Positions 23,166-33,219 of a stretch of DNA of 64,000 nucleotides are shown here, piece after piece (the stretch's first letter is position 1; each line of letters opens with the position of its first letter). Location: positions 3,204,704-3,268,703 of the forward strand of contig JAJHZJ010000336.1 in assembly GCA_023548195.1 (NCBI GenBank), in the 5' to 3' direction. The DNA is from Bettongia penicillata ogilbyi. Lineage: Eukaryota; Chordata; Mammalia; Diprotodontia; Potoroidae. The notes beneath the pieces were generated by a model. That model had not been told where the DNA came from. It was given only the letters and a program-made list of their open reading frames with translations, and ran no database searches. The position numbers were made by a program, and so were the translations under genes.

Positions 23166-23660
23166 AATACAATTTTTTAATTCAATTGTTTTAATCAGCA
23201 AAAATCTGCCTTTCCTCCTGTCCCCTACTCCCCTCCCCTCCCCAAATAAGAAAAAAAGAAAAAGAAAACCCCTGTTACAAACACAGTCAAGTGGAACCAA
23301 TTTCCACGTTAGCTATATCCAAAAAAAAGATATCTCATTCTACACTGGCTTTGACCTCCCTAGATGGAGGTAAAGAGCATTTTTTTTTAACATGAGTCCA
23401 CTGGAAATGGAATTGGTCATTAAGCTTATCAGAGTTCCTAGTGTTTCAAAGTTGTCTTCATAATATTGTTGTCACTGTATAAACTACTCCTGGTCCTACT
23501 CATTTGATTCTGCATCAGTTCACAGAAGTCTTCCTAGGTTTCTCCAACACCATCTTCAATCATTTCTTATAGCACAATAGTATTTCATCACATTTATATA
23601 CCATAACTATCCATTTCAAATTGGACACTGTACTCCTCTCTTCCTAAAAATAAAAATCTT
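23166..23660 (-). mobile_element. old LINE-1 3' end
   Basis: On the minus strand: ORF2 C-terminal DNA (TTATGGTATATAAATGTGATG, AATACTATTGTGCTATAAGAA), then AACTGATGCAGAATCAAATGAG, then the 3'UTR with AGGAAAGGCAGATTTTTGC near its end and a poly(T) at 23163-23180 on the plus strand. Opposite in orientation to its neighbours. Confidence 0.75.
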
Positions 23661-24578
23661 TTCATGAACAAATTAGAGGAGCAAGAAATGAGATACCTTA
23701 TGCAATTATTGATAGAAGAGTTTATGAATGACCAAATGAGATGGAGAGGCTATCACAATAAATAAAATGGGCAACTCTGATTACTAAACTTTAAAAAACT
23801 TTTCTGTGAACAAAATCAATACAGCCAACATAATTTTAAAATTTTTTTAAAAAATTCTGACAAACACCAAATAAAATTTGTATTCCATATACAAAGTAGA
23901 GCAGAAAAAACAGCATCATTCATAAAAATATAGTTAAAATCAGAAAGAAAACTAGGGAAAATATCTTTGCAGCAAGTTTCTCTGATAAAAATATGTTATA
24001 CAAGATACATGTAAAAATATATATGTATATATTTATGCATATATGGAGCTGATTCAAATAAATAAGAACAAAAGCCATTCTTCAGCAGATAAATGGATAG
24101 GGAATATGAGAGCACAGTTCTGAAAGGAAGAAACATATGCTTTTACCAGCCATAGGATACAATGCACCAAATCAATAAAAATTAGAGAATACAAATTAAA
24201 ACAATTCACAGGGTTCCACTTTATATAAAGATAACAAAAAACAGAAAATGATAACTGTCAGAAGGACTGTGGGAATACGGGCACATTGGTGGATTGTTGA
24301 TAGAAATATGAAATGACCAAGCTATTCTGGACAGTAATTTGGAACTAAAGTCATAAAGTCACTAAACTATATATACCCTTTCACCCAATTATACTAGTAT
24401 TAAGCCCATACACCAAAGGGATCAAAAAGGAAAGGATCTATACACAAAAATATTCACAGTGACACTTTTAATAGCACAAGGGTGGATTCTTCAATTGGAG
24501 AAGAGTGGAGCAAATTATGGTATAAGAAAGTAACAGAACAGTACTTCACCTTAAGAAATGACAAAAGGGGGGGCGGAG

Positions 24579-24590
24579 CCAAGATGGCGG
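24579..24590 (+). promoter_or_regulatory. YY1-like site at HAL1-like 5' terminus
   Basis: CCAAGATGGCGG lies 10 bases from the 5' end. Human L1 has the YY1 site CAAGATGGCCG at the same place, where it fixes the transcription start. The same word recurs at the 5' ends of the other copies here (32473, 47829, and reverse complement near 57690). Confidence 0.75.
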
Positions 24591-25063
24591 AGTAGAAGGA
24601 CGCACGTTTACGAGCTTCGAAACCAAAGCCCATAGAATTAATGTAAAAAGAGTCCCCCATAACTTCTGGGTCAATACAAGGTGTGCAGAAACGGAGTGGA
24701 AGAGATTTCCGTTCCAGGGAGCCCTGGAGACCCGTCCCCAGGGTCCATCGCACCCCGGAAAGTGGACCCCACCCCCAACGCTGCCCTGGCCGCGGCCCCA
24801 GAGAAGCTGATCCGAGCAGGCTTCAGAGACGGAAGCTCCGGCAGCCGGGAAAGTCCCTCTGCCCACAGAAGCTACGGTCAATGAGAGAGAAGGCCGGGCT
24901 GGAGGAGAGGGGGAGCAGGGCGTCTCCGTGACTCGGGCCCCCTCGGGAGGAAGCGGCGGCGGCAGAGACGGGGCCAGGAAGCGGCGGAGGCAGAGGCGTG
25001 GGCGGCGGCTGAGGCGGCAGCGGACCAGGACTCAGGAATCCCCCAGCAGCAGGCAGGATCTTC

Positions 25064-25295
25064 ATTACGGAAGATTCCTGCATAAAACCTGAGGGAGCTG
25101 AGCCTGGGAGACGGCCCTGCCCCCACCCTGCTCTATTACTGAAGGCTTCTGCTTAAAGCCCCCAAGGGAACTGAGCCTGGGAGGCAGGCCCCCCCATCCC
25201 ACCCCCACCCGCTCCATTCCTGAAAGTCTCTACATAAAGCCCCTGAGGGATCTGACCCTGGGAGGCGGCCCTGCCCCCACCCCAGCACCTGAACT
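25064..25295 (+). repeat. three tandem 5'UTR units of copy A
   Basis: Units start at ATTACGGAAG (25064), ATTACTGAAG (25135) and ATTCCTGAAA (25216). Each contains CTGCATAAA or equivalent, a GGGA.CTGA.CCTGGGAG block and a run of CCCTGCCCCCACC. Lengths are about 71, 81 and 80 bp. The same unit occurs twice in copy C and once in copy G. Confidence 0.9.
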
Positions 25296-25419
25296 AAAGC
25301 TCACTGATTGACAGCCAGCAGGAGGAAAGCCCATTTAAATCTCAGAGGCCAAGCACTAGCTGGGCGGATCCAGGCGGGGGTGGAAAGGAATCTCAGAAGT
25401 CAAGTAACTGGCTGGGAAA

Positions 25420-26522
25420 ATGCCTAGAAAAGGGAAGAAAAATAAGACTTTAGAGAGTTTTTTCCAACAAATGCAAATGATCCCGACTTTCGGATCGGAT
25501 GACGAGGACGTATCCTTGCCATCAGGGAAAGACGTGGAGGGCGGGGCCTCAGTACCCCAGACACACCAGGGGGGTGGCAGGTGGGCTCAGGCCCTGGAAG
25601 AGCTCAAAAAGGATTTTGAAAAGCAAGTTAGACAGGTGGAGGAAACACTGGGAAGAGAAATGTCAGAGATGCAACAAAAGTATGAAAAAAACGGGTCAAT
25701 ACCTTGGTAAAAGAGACCCAAAAAAATGCTGAGGAAATTAACACCTTGAAAAATAGGCTCACTCAATTGGCAAAGGAGGTTCAAAAAGCCAATGAGGAGA
25801 AGAATGCTTTCAAAAGCAGAATGAGCCAAATGGAAAAAGAGGCTCAAAAGCTCACTGAAGAGAATAGTTCTCTCAAAATTAGAATGGAACAGATGGAGGC
25901 TAATGACTTTATGAGAAACCAAGAAATCACCAAACAAAACCAAAAGAATGAAAAAATGGAAGAGAATGTGAAATATCTCATGGGAAAAACAACTGACCTG
26001 GAAAATAGATCCAGGAGAGACAATTTAAAAATTATGGGACTACCTGAAACTCATGATCAAAAAAAGAGCCTAGACATCATCTTCCATGAAATTATCAAGG
26101 AAAACTGCCCTGACATTCTAGAACCAGAGGGCAAAATAAGTATTGAAAGAATCCATCGATCACCACCTGAAAGAGATCCCAAAAGAGAAACTCCTAGGAA
26201 CATTGTGGCCAAATTCCAGAACTCCCAGCTCAAGGAAAAAATCTTGCAAGCAGCTAGAAAGAAACAATTCCAGTACTGTGGAAATACAATCAGGATAATC
26301 CAAGATCTAGCAGCTTCTACATTAAGGGATCAAAGGGCGTGGAATAGGACATTCCAGAAGGCAAAGGAACTAGGACTCAAACCAAGAATCACCTACCCAG
26401 CTAAACTGAGTATAATACTTCAAGGGAAAATATGGTCTTTCAATGAAACAGAGGACTTTCAATCATTCTTAATGAAAAGACCAGAGCTGAAAAGAAAATT
26501 TGACTTTCAAACACAAGAATGA
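25420..26522 (+). pseudogene. HAL1-like ORF1 (copy A), one frameshift
   Basis: L1-type ORF1 nucleic-acid-binding protein gene. The N-terminal frame starts MPRKGKKNKTLESFFQQ (25420) and is open to 25710. The rest is open in another frame from 25704 to 26522, so a single indel in the A-run at 25685-25692 (AAAAAAA before CGGG) separates it from a frame of about 366 residues. Domains: basic N-terminus with a PIP-box-like NKTLESFF (residues 8-15); a long heptad coiled coil (QLAKEVQKANEEKN, QKLTEENSSLKIRM); an RRM beginning RRDNLKIMGLPE (about 26020); RSPPERDPKRETPRNIV; QAARKKQF in place of the human AAREKG motif; and a C-terminal domain with RITYPAKLS. The protein would coat its own RNA and act as a chaperone in a cytoplasmic RNP. 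Confidence 0.93.
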
Positions 26523-27829
26523 GAAGAAGCATGAAAAAGGAAACAGCAAAGAGAAGTCTTAAGGGACTTACCAGAAGTGAACTGTTTACATTCATACAGG
26601 GAAAGACAATATTTCTAACTCTTAAAACTTTTCAGTATCTGGGTAGTTGGTGGGACCACACATACACATGTACACGCATGCACACACATACAGAGATAGA
26701 GAGCACAGATTGAACTGAATAGGATGGGACCATACCTTAAAAGAAACTAAGGTAAATGGTGAGAGAGAAATGTAGGGGGAGGAAAGAGAGGGAAAGGGAA
26801 GGGGGTAACTATATGTCATTTAAGAGGCAGGTAGGAGTTTCTCTTAGTGGAGGGATAAAGAGGAGAGCTAAGAAAAAAAAACCAAACAAGAAGTTTACCC
26901 TCATCATATCTGACTAAACGAAGGAGTGAAATGCACACTCATTTTGGTATGAAAACCTATCTTACAGTATAAGAAAGTGGGGGAGAAGGAGATATTGCAA
27001 GGGGGGGGATGATGGAGGGGAGGGCAAAGGGAGGAGGGAGCAATTTGAAGTCAACACTTGGGGAGGGACAGGATCAAGAGACAGAAGAGAAACAATGAGG
27101 GGCAGGTTAGGAGGGATGGTAATCCAGTTAGTCTTACACAACACGACTATCAGGGAGGTCATTTGCAAAACCACACAGATATGGCCTATATTGAATTGCC
27201 TGCCATCCCAAAGGGAATAGGTGGGGAGGGAGGGATGGGGAGAATTTGGAACTCAAAGTTTTAGGAACAACTGTTTAGTATTGTTGTTGCAACTAGGAAA
27301 GAAGACATACAGTTAATGAGGAATAGAAAGTCATCTGGCCCTACAGGAGAAAAGAGAAGATGGAGACAAGAGAAGGGAGGGATGACAGAAGAGAGGGCAG
27401 ATTGGAGATAGGGAAAATTAGAATGCTTGGGGTATTGGGGTGGGGGAGGGGATAAAAGGGGAGAAAATTTTGGAACCCAAAAATTTGTGAAAATGAATGC
27501 AAAAAATTAAATAAATAAATAAAATTTAAAAAAAAAAGAAATGACAAAAGGGATGGATTCAAGAAACACTTGGAAAGGAATTCTAAAAAAATTTTATGCT
27601 TAACAAATACCAAATAAAATGAGCATTTCTATATATAAAGTATAACAGAAAAAGGATCATAAATAATATTGTGATTCTTATATGTTGCTTGCTTTTCCTT
27701 TTACGTATATAATAAATTTAACTTGTGATTTTCAAACTGAACTGCTTGTCTCTGTTTCATCTGGCCTTCCTTCTGTTCTCTTCTGTGTATGCTTAAAAGA
27801 AATTCCAACAGTCCTCTTTGTTTTCCTTT

Positions 27830-28095
27830 TCTTTATTTTTGACAGTTGTATTGCTAACTCCACTTCTCTCCAACAAATTGAAAAAAAATCCCACAAAAAC
27901 CTTGAAACAAACATGCACAGTTGAGCAAACATATTCCAAAAATGGAAGTCTCATTCTGTACCTTTAGTTTATCACCTCTATGTTGGGAAGCAAGTAGCAT
28001 GCTTCATCACCAGTCCTCCAGATTTGTGATAGTTCATTGCAATAACTATAGCTCTTGAGTCTTTCAAAGCCATTTTCCTTTACAGTATTAGTGGT
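27830..28095 (-). mobile_element. old LINE-1 3'UTR fragment
   Basis: TCTCATTCTGTACCTTTAG, AGCATGCTTCATCACCAGTCCTCC and GAGTCTTTCAAAGCCATTTTCC are the reverse complement of the 3'UTR type seen on the plus strand at 13692-13960. Confidence 0.6.
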
Positions 28096-28254
28096 GGAAG
28101 ACTCTCCTCAAGATATTTCAATGAGAGGATGCAGTTCTCTCTCACAACTTCTCTAAGCAAGGATAAAAAAATAGTACTGGACCAGAAATGATCAAGATAA
28201 TCCAAGGCAAAACTACAATAATTACATTCTGTCAACCAAAGTTCATGGGAAGAG

Positions 28255-28515
28255 ATAGGGAAAGATGGAATTAAGCATTTGTTAAGCACCTGTTCTGAGT
28301 CAGGCACTGAGTTAAGTGCTTCATAAATACTATCCTATTTGATCCTCACAAAAACACTTCGAGGTAGGTGCTATTCTTATCATCTCCATTTTACACTTAA
28401 GAAAACTGAGGCAGAGAGAGATTAAGCAACTTGCTCAAAGTCATTGTCTAAGGCCACATCTGACTTTCCGACTCCAGGCCTAGAACTCTGTCCACTTAAG
28501 TGCCAAAAGGAAAGG
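28255..28515 (-). mobile_element. MIR/THER1-type SINE, near complete
   Basis: Plus-strand text runs TTAAGCATTTGTTAAGCACCTG, TTTGATCCTCACAAAAACACT, CATTTTACACTTAAGAAAACTGAGGCAGAG, then AAGGCCACATCTGACTTTCCGACTCC. This is the full reversed order of a MIR with an L2-related tail. Confidence 0.85.
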
Positions 28516-28807
28516 GGTCTGGCCTGGAAGCCTCAGAGCACAGAGCAGGGAAGCCTAGAGCTTGAATCTATGAGATTCTCATGTATTTTTCCCTAAGTTC
28601 ATTTTCAGTCAACATCCTGAAGGCTTTTCTTACTTTCTCCTAACATGCAGGGTACCGAAGTGGAGTATTCTGGCTTTCTGTTTCTCATCTTCATTACTGC
28701 CAATAATCAGCCCATCTTCTCTCTTTCTGCCATACAATTCCTTGATAATTTCCTTTATTTCAAAGGCACCACTTGGTTATATTATAAATTCCTATCAACA
28801 AGCAAAG

Positions 28808-28870
28808 AAGCAACAAACATTTATTAAGTGCTTTCTATACGCCAGAAACTATGTATATGCTTGAGTGTAA
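28808..28870 (-). mobile_element. L2 LINE 3' end fragment
   Basis: CAACAAACATTTATTAAGTGCTTTCTATACGCC is the reversed L2 terminus. Confidence 0.6.
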
Positions 28871-29274
28871 AGAGAGAAGAGGGACGTAGAAGACAAAGTT
28901 TTAGGATACACCTACAGCTAGGGAACATGGAAAATCTTGTGAAGAAGGATGGACAGTTATGAGTAGTATCATCTCACAAAGCAGAAAGAAGCAATGGAGG
29001 ATAAAACCAGTAGAGAAAGTTTGGCAAGATATACACTACGCAAAACCATTCAAGGGCACTCAAGGATTAAACTAGAAAGACAACTGAATAGAGAAGAAAC
29101 ACGGAAAAGACCTGTCCACAATATTTCAACAAACTCTTCTGTCTAGGACAGTGGAACCACCATACTTGAACTCTAACATCACAGTCCCTGAAATGCTTAT
29201 AAAGGAGGCAGAAATAGCACTAAAGAACAAAAATGAGAAAAGAGGACAGACTAGATCAAGTTCATAACAAACAT

Positions 29275-30120
29275 TCACTATACACTGAAGCATAAAGAAC
29301 ACAAAGATACAAAGAACACAAAATGAAACAGCCTCTTGACTTTTAAGGGGCTTATATTTTAACAGGGGAGGTAACATCTACATATGTGTGTGTATATGCA
29401 TACATACATATATGAGAGAGAGAAAGAGGGAGAGAGAGACAGAGAGATCACATGCAACTTTGTAGGGAAGGACACTCGTAGCTCCAGTCTAGACCCCCTT
29501 GTTGATAAGCAGACCCTCCTATATTGATAGTTTAGCAGTTCCCAAGGAAAAAGAAAGAGGCTTTTTACATCATCTTGCTCCTCCCCTTGGGAAGGGGTCT
29601 TGTCTATTTCCCCTCCCACATCACACCCCTTCCTGGTATGCCCTCCTTCCTTTGTCCTGCTATTATAAAAATGTAAACTTATGCGAAGACTGGGAACCCT
29701 TTGGTTCCACATGCATGTTCATTTCTCTTCTAATAAACCTGGGTTTCGTAAAAGTCTTGCGATGTGATTGCCTTTTGACAAGGGTGGGGAGTAAAGGGTG
29801 GGAGAGATTGGGACTAAATTGTGAAGGGCTTTAAAAGTCAAATATTAAATTATTTATGTTTCCAAACATCATAGAGAGTTATTGGCATTTATTGGATAGG
29901 AAAATTATGCTATTAGCAGCTGTGTGGACAATGGCTTGGATTACAGAGTGCCAGAGAAACCATTTGAAAGCTACTGCAATAGTCCAGGAGACAGGTGGTG
30001 AGAATCTGAATTAAGATGCCTGTCTGATCAGAGATATAGGGACAGATGTGAGAAATGGTGCATAAATAGAAATGAGAAGATTTGACAACAAATTGGACAT
30101 GCAGGGTGAAAGTTTTTTCA
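29275..30120 (-). mobile_element. L2 LINE 3' portion, interrupted
   Basis: 29306-29385 carries ATACAAAGAACACAAAATGAAACAGCC and AAGGGGCTTATATTTTAACAGGGGAGG (reversed L2 3' end). It resumes at 29785 with GTGAAGGGCTTTAAAAGTCAAA, GAAAGCTACTGCAATAGTCCAGG and AGGTGGTGAGAATCTGAATTAAG. Between them lie a simple repeat (29380-29445) and a solo-LTR-like insertion. Confidence 0.75.
29461..29780 (+). mobile_element. possible solo LTR of an endogenous retrovirus
   Basis: A 320-bp TG...CA-bounded segment inside an L2. It has a C-rich middle, a TATA-like TATTATAAAAATG at 29661-29673, and a polyadenylation signal AATAAA at 29732-29737 followed by GGGTTTCG and a T/G-rich end. Spacing and order fit a U3-R-U5. 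No internal retroviral sequence is next to it, and I do not see a convincing target duplication, so the call is tentative. Confidence 0.45.
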
Positions 30121-30533
30121 CCTGAGTGAAAGGGGAGTGTGGTCCAGGCCCCAGTTGTAGCCACTGTTACAGCAGCTGCTTCCGGAGCTCTCAGTCCACA
30201 GACTGTGGGGGAACTGAGCAGTTGATCTGAGTCTCAGTCCTGAGTGGCGGTTCTGGAGTGAGGAGGAGCACTAGCGTGGTAGAGCTGATGGTGGCTGTGG
30301 AGAAGAAATCCTACTCGCAGTTCCGGGGCAGAAAAGGGTACTTTTGGTTGCTCACAGACCAAAGTGCAAGCCAGGAGAGGTCTAAATACCTCTTCCTCAA
30401 TTATGCCACCTTAGAGGTACTGGAAATTTGCAGGTCCCTAGAGATATCTTGGAGGATACAAAACCCCTGAAGCCTGGGATAGTATACTCTCCACTTGACA
30501 AAGGACTCAAAAGTCAAGTAACTGGCCAGGAAA

Positions 30534-31655
30534 ATGTCCCAAAAGGGGAAAAAAATAAGCCTATAAAAAGTTACTTTCTTGGTAAAAAGGTATTTTCTTT
30601 CATCCCTTTGGAGGAGGAAGATCAAAGTATACAACTAGATAAAAAACAAAGCATACAACTGGAGGAAGATAGCAAGGTCAAGGAGCCTACATCCAAAGCC
30701 TCCCAAAAAACATATGAAATGGTCTCAGGTCATGGAAGAGCTCAAAAAGGACTTTGAAAATCAAGTAAGAGAGGTGGAGGAAAAACTGGGAAGAGAAATG
30801 AGAGCAATGCAAGAAAATCATGCAAAGCGTGTCAACAGCTTGCTAAAGGATACCAAAAAAATGCTTAAGAAAATAACACCTTTAAAAATAGACTAACCCA
30901 ACTGGCAAAAAGAGATCCAAAAAGCCAACAAGAAGAATGCTTTAAAAAGCAGCATTAGCCCAATGAAAAAGAAGGTCCAAAAGTTCAAAGAAGAAAATAG
31001 TTCTTTAAAAATTAGAATGGAGCAGATGGAAGCTGACTTAATGAGAAATCAAGAAATTATAAAACAAGACCAAAAGAATGAAAAAAATAGAAGACAATAT
31101 AAAATACCTCATTGAAAAAACAACTAACCTGGAAAACAGATCCAGGAGAGATAATTTAAAATTACTGGTCTACCAGAAAACCATGATTTTTTTAAATCAT
31201 GAAAACCCTTTTTTGGGTCTTGACATTATCTTCCAAGAAATTATCAAGGAAAATTGCCCTGATATACTAGAGCCAGAGAGTAAAATAGAAATCAAAAGAA
31301 TTCACCAATCACCTCCTGAAAGAGACCCTAAAAGGAAAACTCCTAGGAATTCCTTACTGTAGCCAAATACAGAGTTCTCAGGTCAAGGAGAAAATATTAC
31401 AAGCAGCTAGAAAGAAACAATTCAACTATTGTGGAAATACAATCAGGATAACACAGGATCTGGCAGCTTCTACATTAAGGGAATAAAAGTCAAAGGAACT
31501 AGGATTAAAACCAAGAATCATCTACCAAGCAAAACTGAGTATAATACTTCAGGGGCAAAAAATGAAATGTCAGTGAAATAGAGGACTTCCAAGCATTCTT
31601 GCTGAAAAAACCGGAGCTGAATAGAAAATGTGACTTTCAAATACAAGAACCAAGA
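30534..31655 (+). pseudogene. HAL1-like ORF1 relic (copy E)
   Basis: A decayed ORF1 with an early frameshift after MSQKGKK, so NKPIKSYFLGKKVF is read in another frame (PIP-like N-terminus altered). It continues with KKDFENQVREVEEKLGREM, coiled-coil segments with stops, an RRM start NRSRRDNLK followed by a small insertion (near 31185-31215: ATGATTTTTTTAAATCATGAAAAC), then KIEIKRIHQSPPERDPKRKTP and later C-terminal blocks to about 31655. Several frameshifts and stops; not functional. Confidence 0.85.
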
Positions 31656-32929
31656 GAAACATGAAAACATAAACAGGAAAGAGAAACCATAAGGAACTCA
31701 TTAAAGTTGAACTGTTTACATTCCTACATGGAAAGATGATATTTGGAACTCATGAGACCTTTTTCAGCATTAGGGTAGTTAGAGGGAATATAAATATGTA
31801 GGTGTGTATGTTTATGTATATGTATGTAGGTATATGTATATGTGTGCATGTATATGCACATATGTATATACGTATATATGACAGAAGGCACATGGTGAGC
31901 TGAATATGAAGGGAGAATACCTAAAAAATAAAATTTACTGTTGACTGGAATGTACTAGAGTAAGAGAAAGAGAAAGGCGGAATGTAGCAATTCACCTCAT
32001 ATAAAAGAGGGAAGGGAAGAGCTTTTACAATGGAGGGGAAGGGGGGGAGATGAAGGGGAATAAGTGAGTCTCATTTTCATGAAATATGGCTTAAGGAGGG
32101 AATAACACACACTCAGTTGGGTATGGAAATCTATTTTACCCTGAACAAATTGGAAAAAGGGATAATCAGAAGTTAACACTATTGTGGGGGGACAGGTCAA
32201 GGGAAAGAATGGAATAAATGGAGGGCAGGATAGGACAGAGGGAAATGGGGTTAGTCTTACAACATAACTATTATGGAAGTGTCTTGCATGGCTACACATG
32301 TATGACCTATATCTAACTGCTTGTTTTCTCAATGACGGTAAGTGGGGGAGGAGGAAGGGAAAGAATAAGGGACTCAAAACTTTAAAAATGAATGTTAAAA
32401 ACTGTTTTTTCATGCAACTGGGAAATAAGATGTACAGGCAATGGGGTATAGAAATCTCTTCTGGGAGTGGAGCCAAGATGGTGGAGTAGAAAGACTCACG
32501 TATGCTAGCTCCGAACCCACAGCCCATATATTTCCTGCAAGAAGAACTCCCCACAAATTCTGAAGCACTGCAAGGAGCACAGAAACACAGTGGAAAAGAT
32601 TTCCGTTCCAGAGAGCCCTGGAGAGCCATCCCCAGGGTACGTCGCGCCCTGGAAAGCGGAGCCCACCCCTGAGCTGCCCTGGCCGTGCGGCCCGAGAGGA
32701 GCAGATCTGAGCAGGCTTCAGGAACCTCCAGCGGCCAGGAAGGTCCCTCCACCCACAGACGCTACAGGTCAGTGAGAGACTTCTGGGCTGGCCGAGAGGG
32801 GACGGGGGTGTCTCCGTGGCTCGGGCCCCTTCGGGAGGAAGCCGGGGAGGAAGCAGCTGAGGGAGCAGCAGAGGTGGCAACAGCAGTGGCCCCTGGGACT
32901 CTCCAAGCAGCAGGCAGAAGTTCAGGGCC

Positions 32930-33073
32930 ATTACTGAAGGTCTCTGTATAAACGCCCTGAGGGAACTGAGCCTGGGAGATGGCCCTGCCCCCACCCGCTC
33001 CATTACTGAAGGTCTCTGCATAAAGCCCTGAGGGAACTGAGCCTGGGAGGCGGCCCTGCCCCCACCTGAGCAC
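32930..33073 (+). repeat. two tandem 5'UTR units of copy C
   Basis: Two 72-bp units starting ATTACTGAAGGTCTCTG at 32930 and 33002, nearly identical to each other and to the units of copy A. Confidence 0.9.
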
Positions 33074-33219
33074 CAGATTGAATAGCAATTAAGCTCACAT
33101 TGAATAGCAGCACCGCCCGTCGCTGAAAGCCCATTTGAATCTCAGACCCCAAGCACTAGCTGGGCAGATCTAGGCGGGGGTGGACAGGAATCTCAGAAGT
33201 CAAGTAACTGGCTGGGAAA

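Larger units (their letters stand above)
24570..27536 (+). mobile_element. full-length HAL1-like (ORF1-only L1) element, copy A
   Basis: Flanked by a 16-bp target-site duplication AGAAATGACAAAAGGG at 24554-24569 and 27537-27552. Order: CpG-rich 5'UTR (24570-25419), ORF1 (25420-26522), about 1 kb of purine-rich 3' sequence containing a CA-rich microsatellite (26660-26690), and an AATAAA-containing A-rich tail. There is no ORF2: after the ORF1 stop only short frames exist and none shows endonuclease or reverse-transcriptase motifs. Retrotransposition must have used ORF2 protein in trans. It is antisense to SUFU. HAL1 (half-L1) elements are a known class in mammals; membership here is inferred from structure. 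Confidence 0.92.
23665..27660 (+). mobile_element. old LINE-1 ORF2 C-terminal relic, split by a HAL1-like insertion
   Basis: Left part 23665-24553 shows decayed ORF2 C-terminal landmarks (GGGCACATTGGTGGATTGTTG, ATATATACCCTTTCACCC, ACACAAAAATATTCACAGTG, ATTCTTCAATTGGAGAAG). The right part resumes at 27553 (ATGGATTCAAGAAACACTTGG, equal to the GGATTTCAGAAAAACTTGG block). The interruption is exactly the 24570-27536 element. Confidence 0.75.

Noticed and set aside
24680..25130. Several overlapping GC-rich open frames on both strands
   Set aside because: They are by-products of the CpG-rich HAL1-like 5'UTR; they lack conserved motifs and repeat in the other copies with different breaks.
26520..27536. 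A hidden ORF2 downstream of ORF1 in copy A
   Set aside because: No endonuclease, reverse-transcriptase or Cys-rich motif in any frame; the segment matches the 3' region of copies C, E, F and G.
32410..33088. Minus-strand frames of up to 251 codons
   Set aside because: Antisense to the 5'UTR of copy C and to the low-complexity 3' region of copy E; composition-driven, no known domain.
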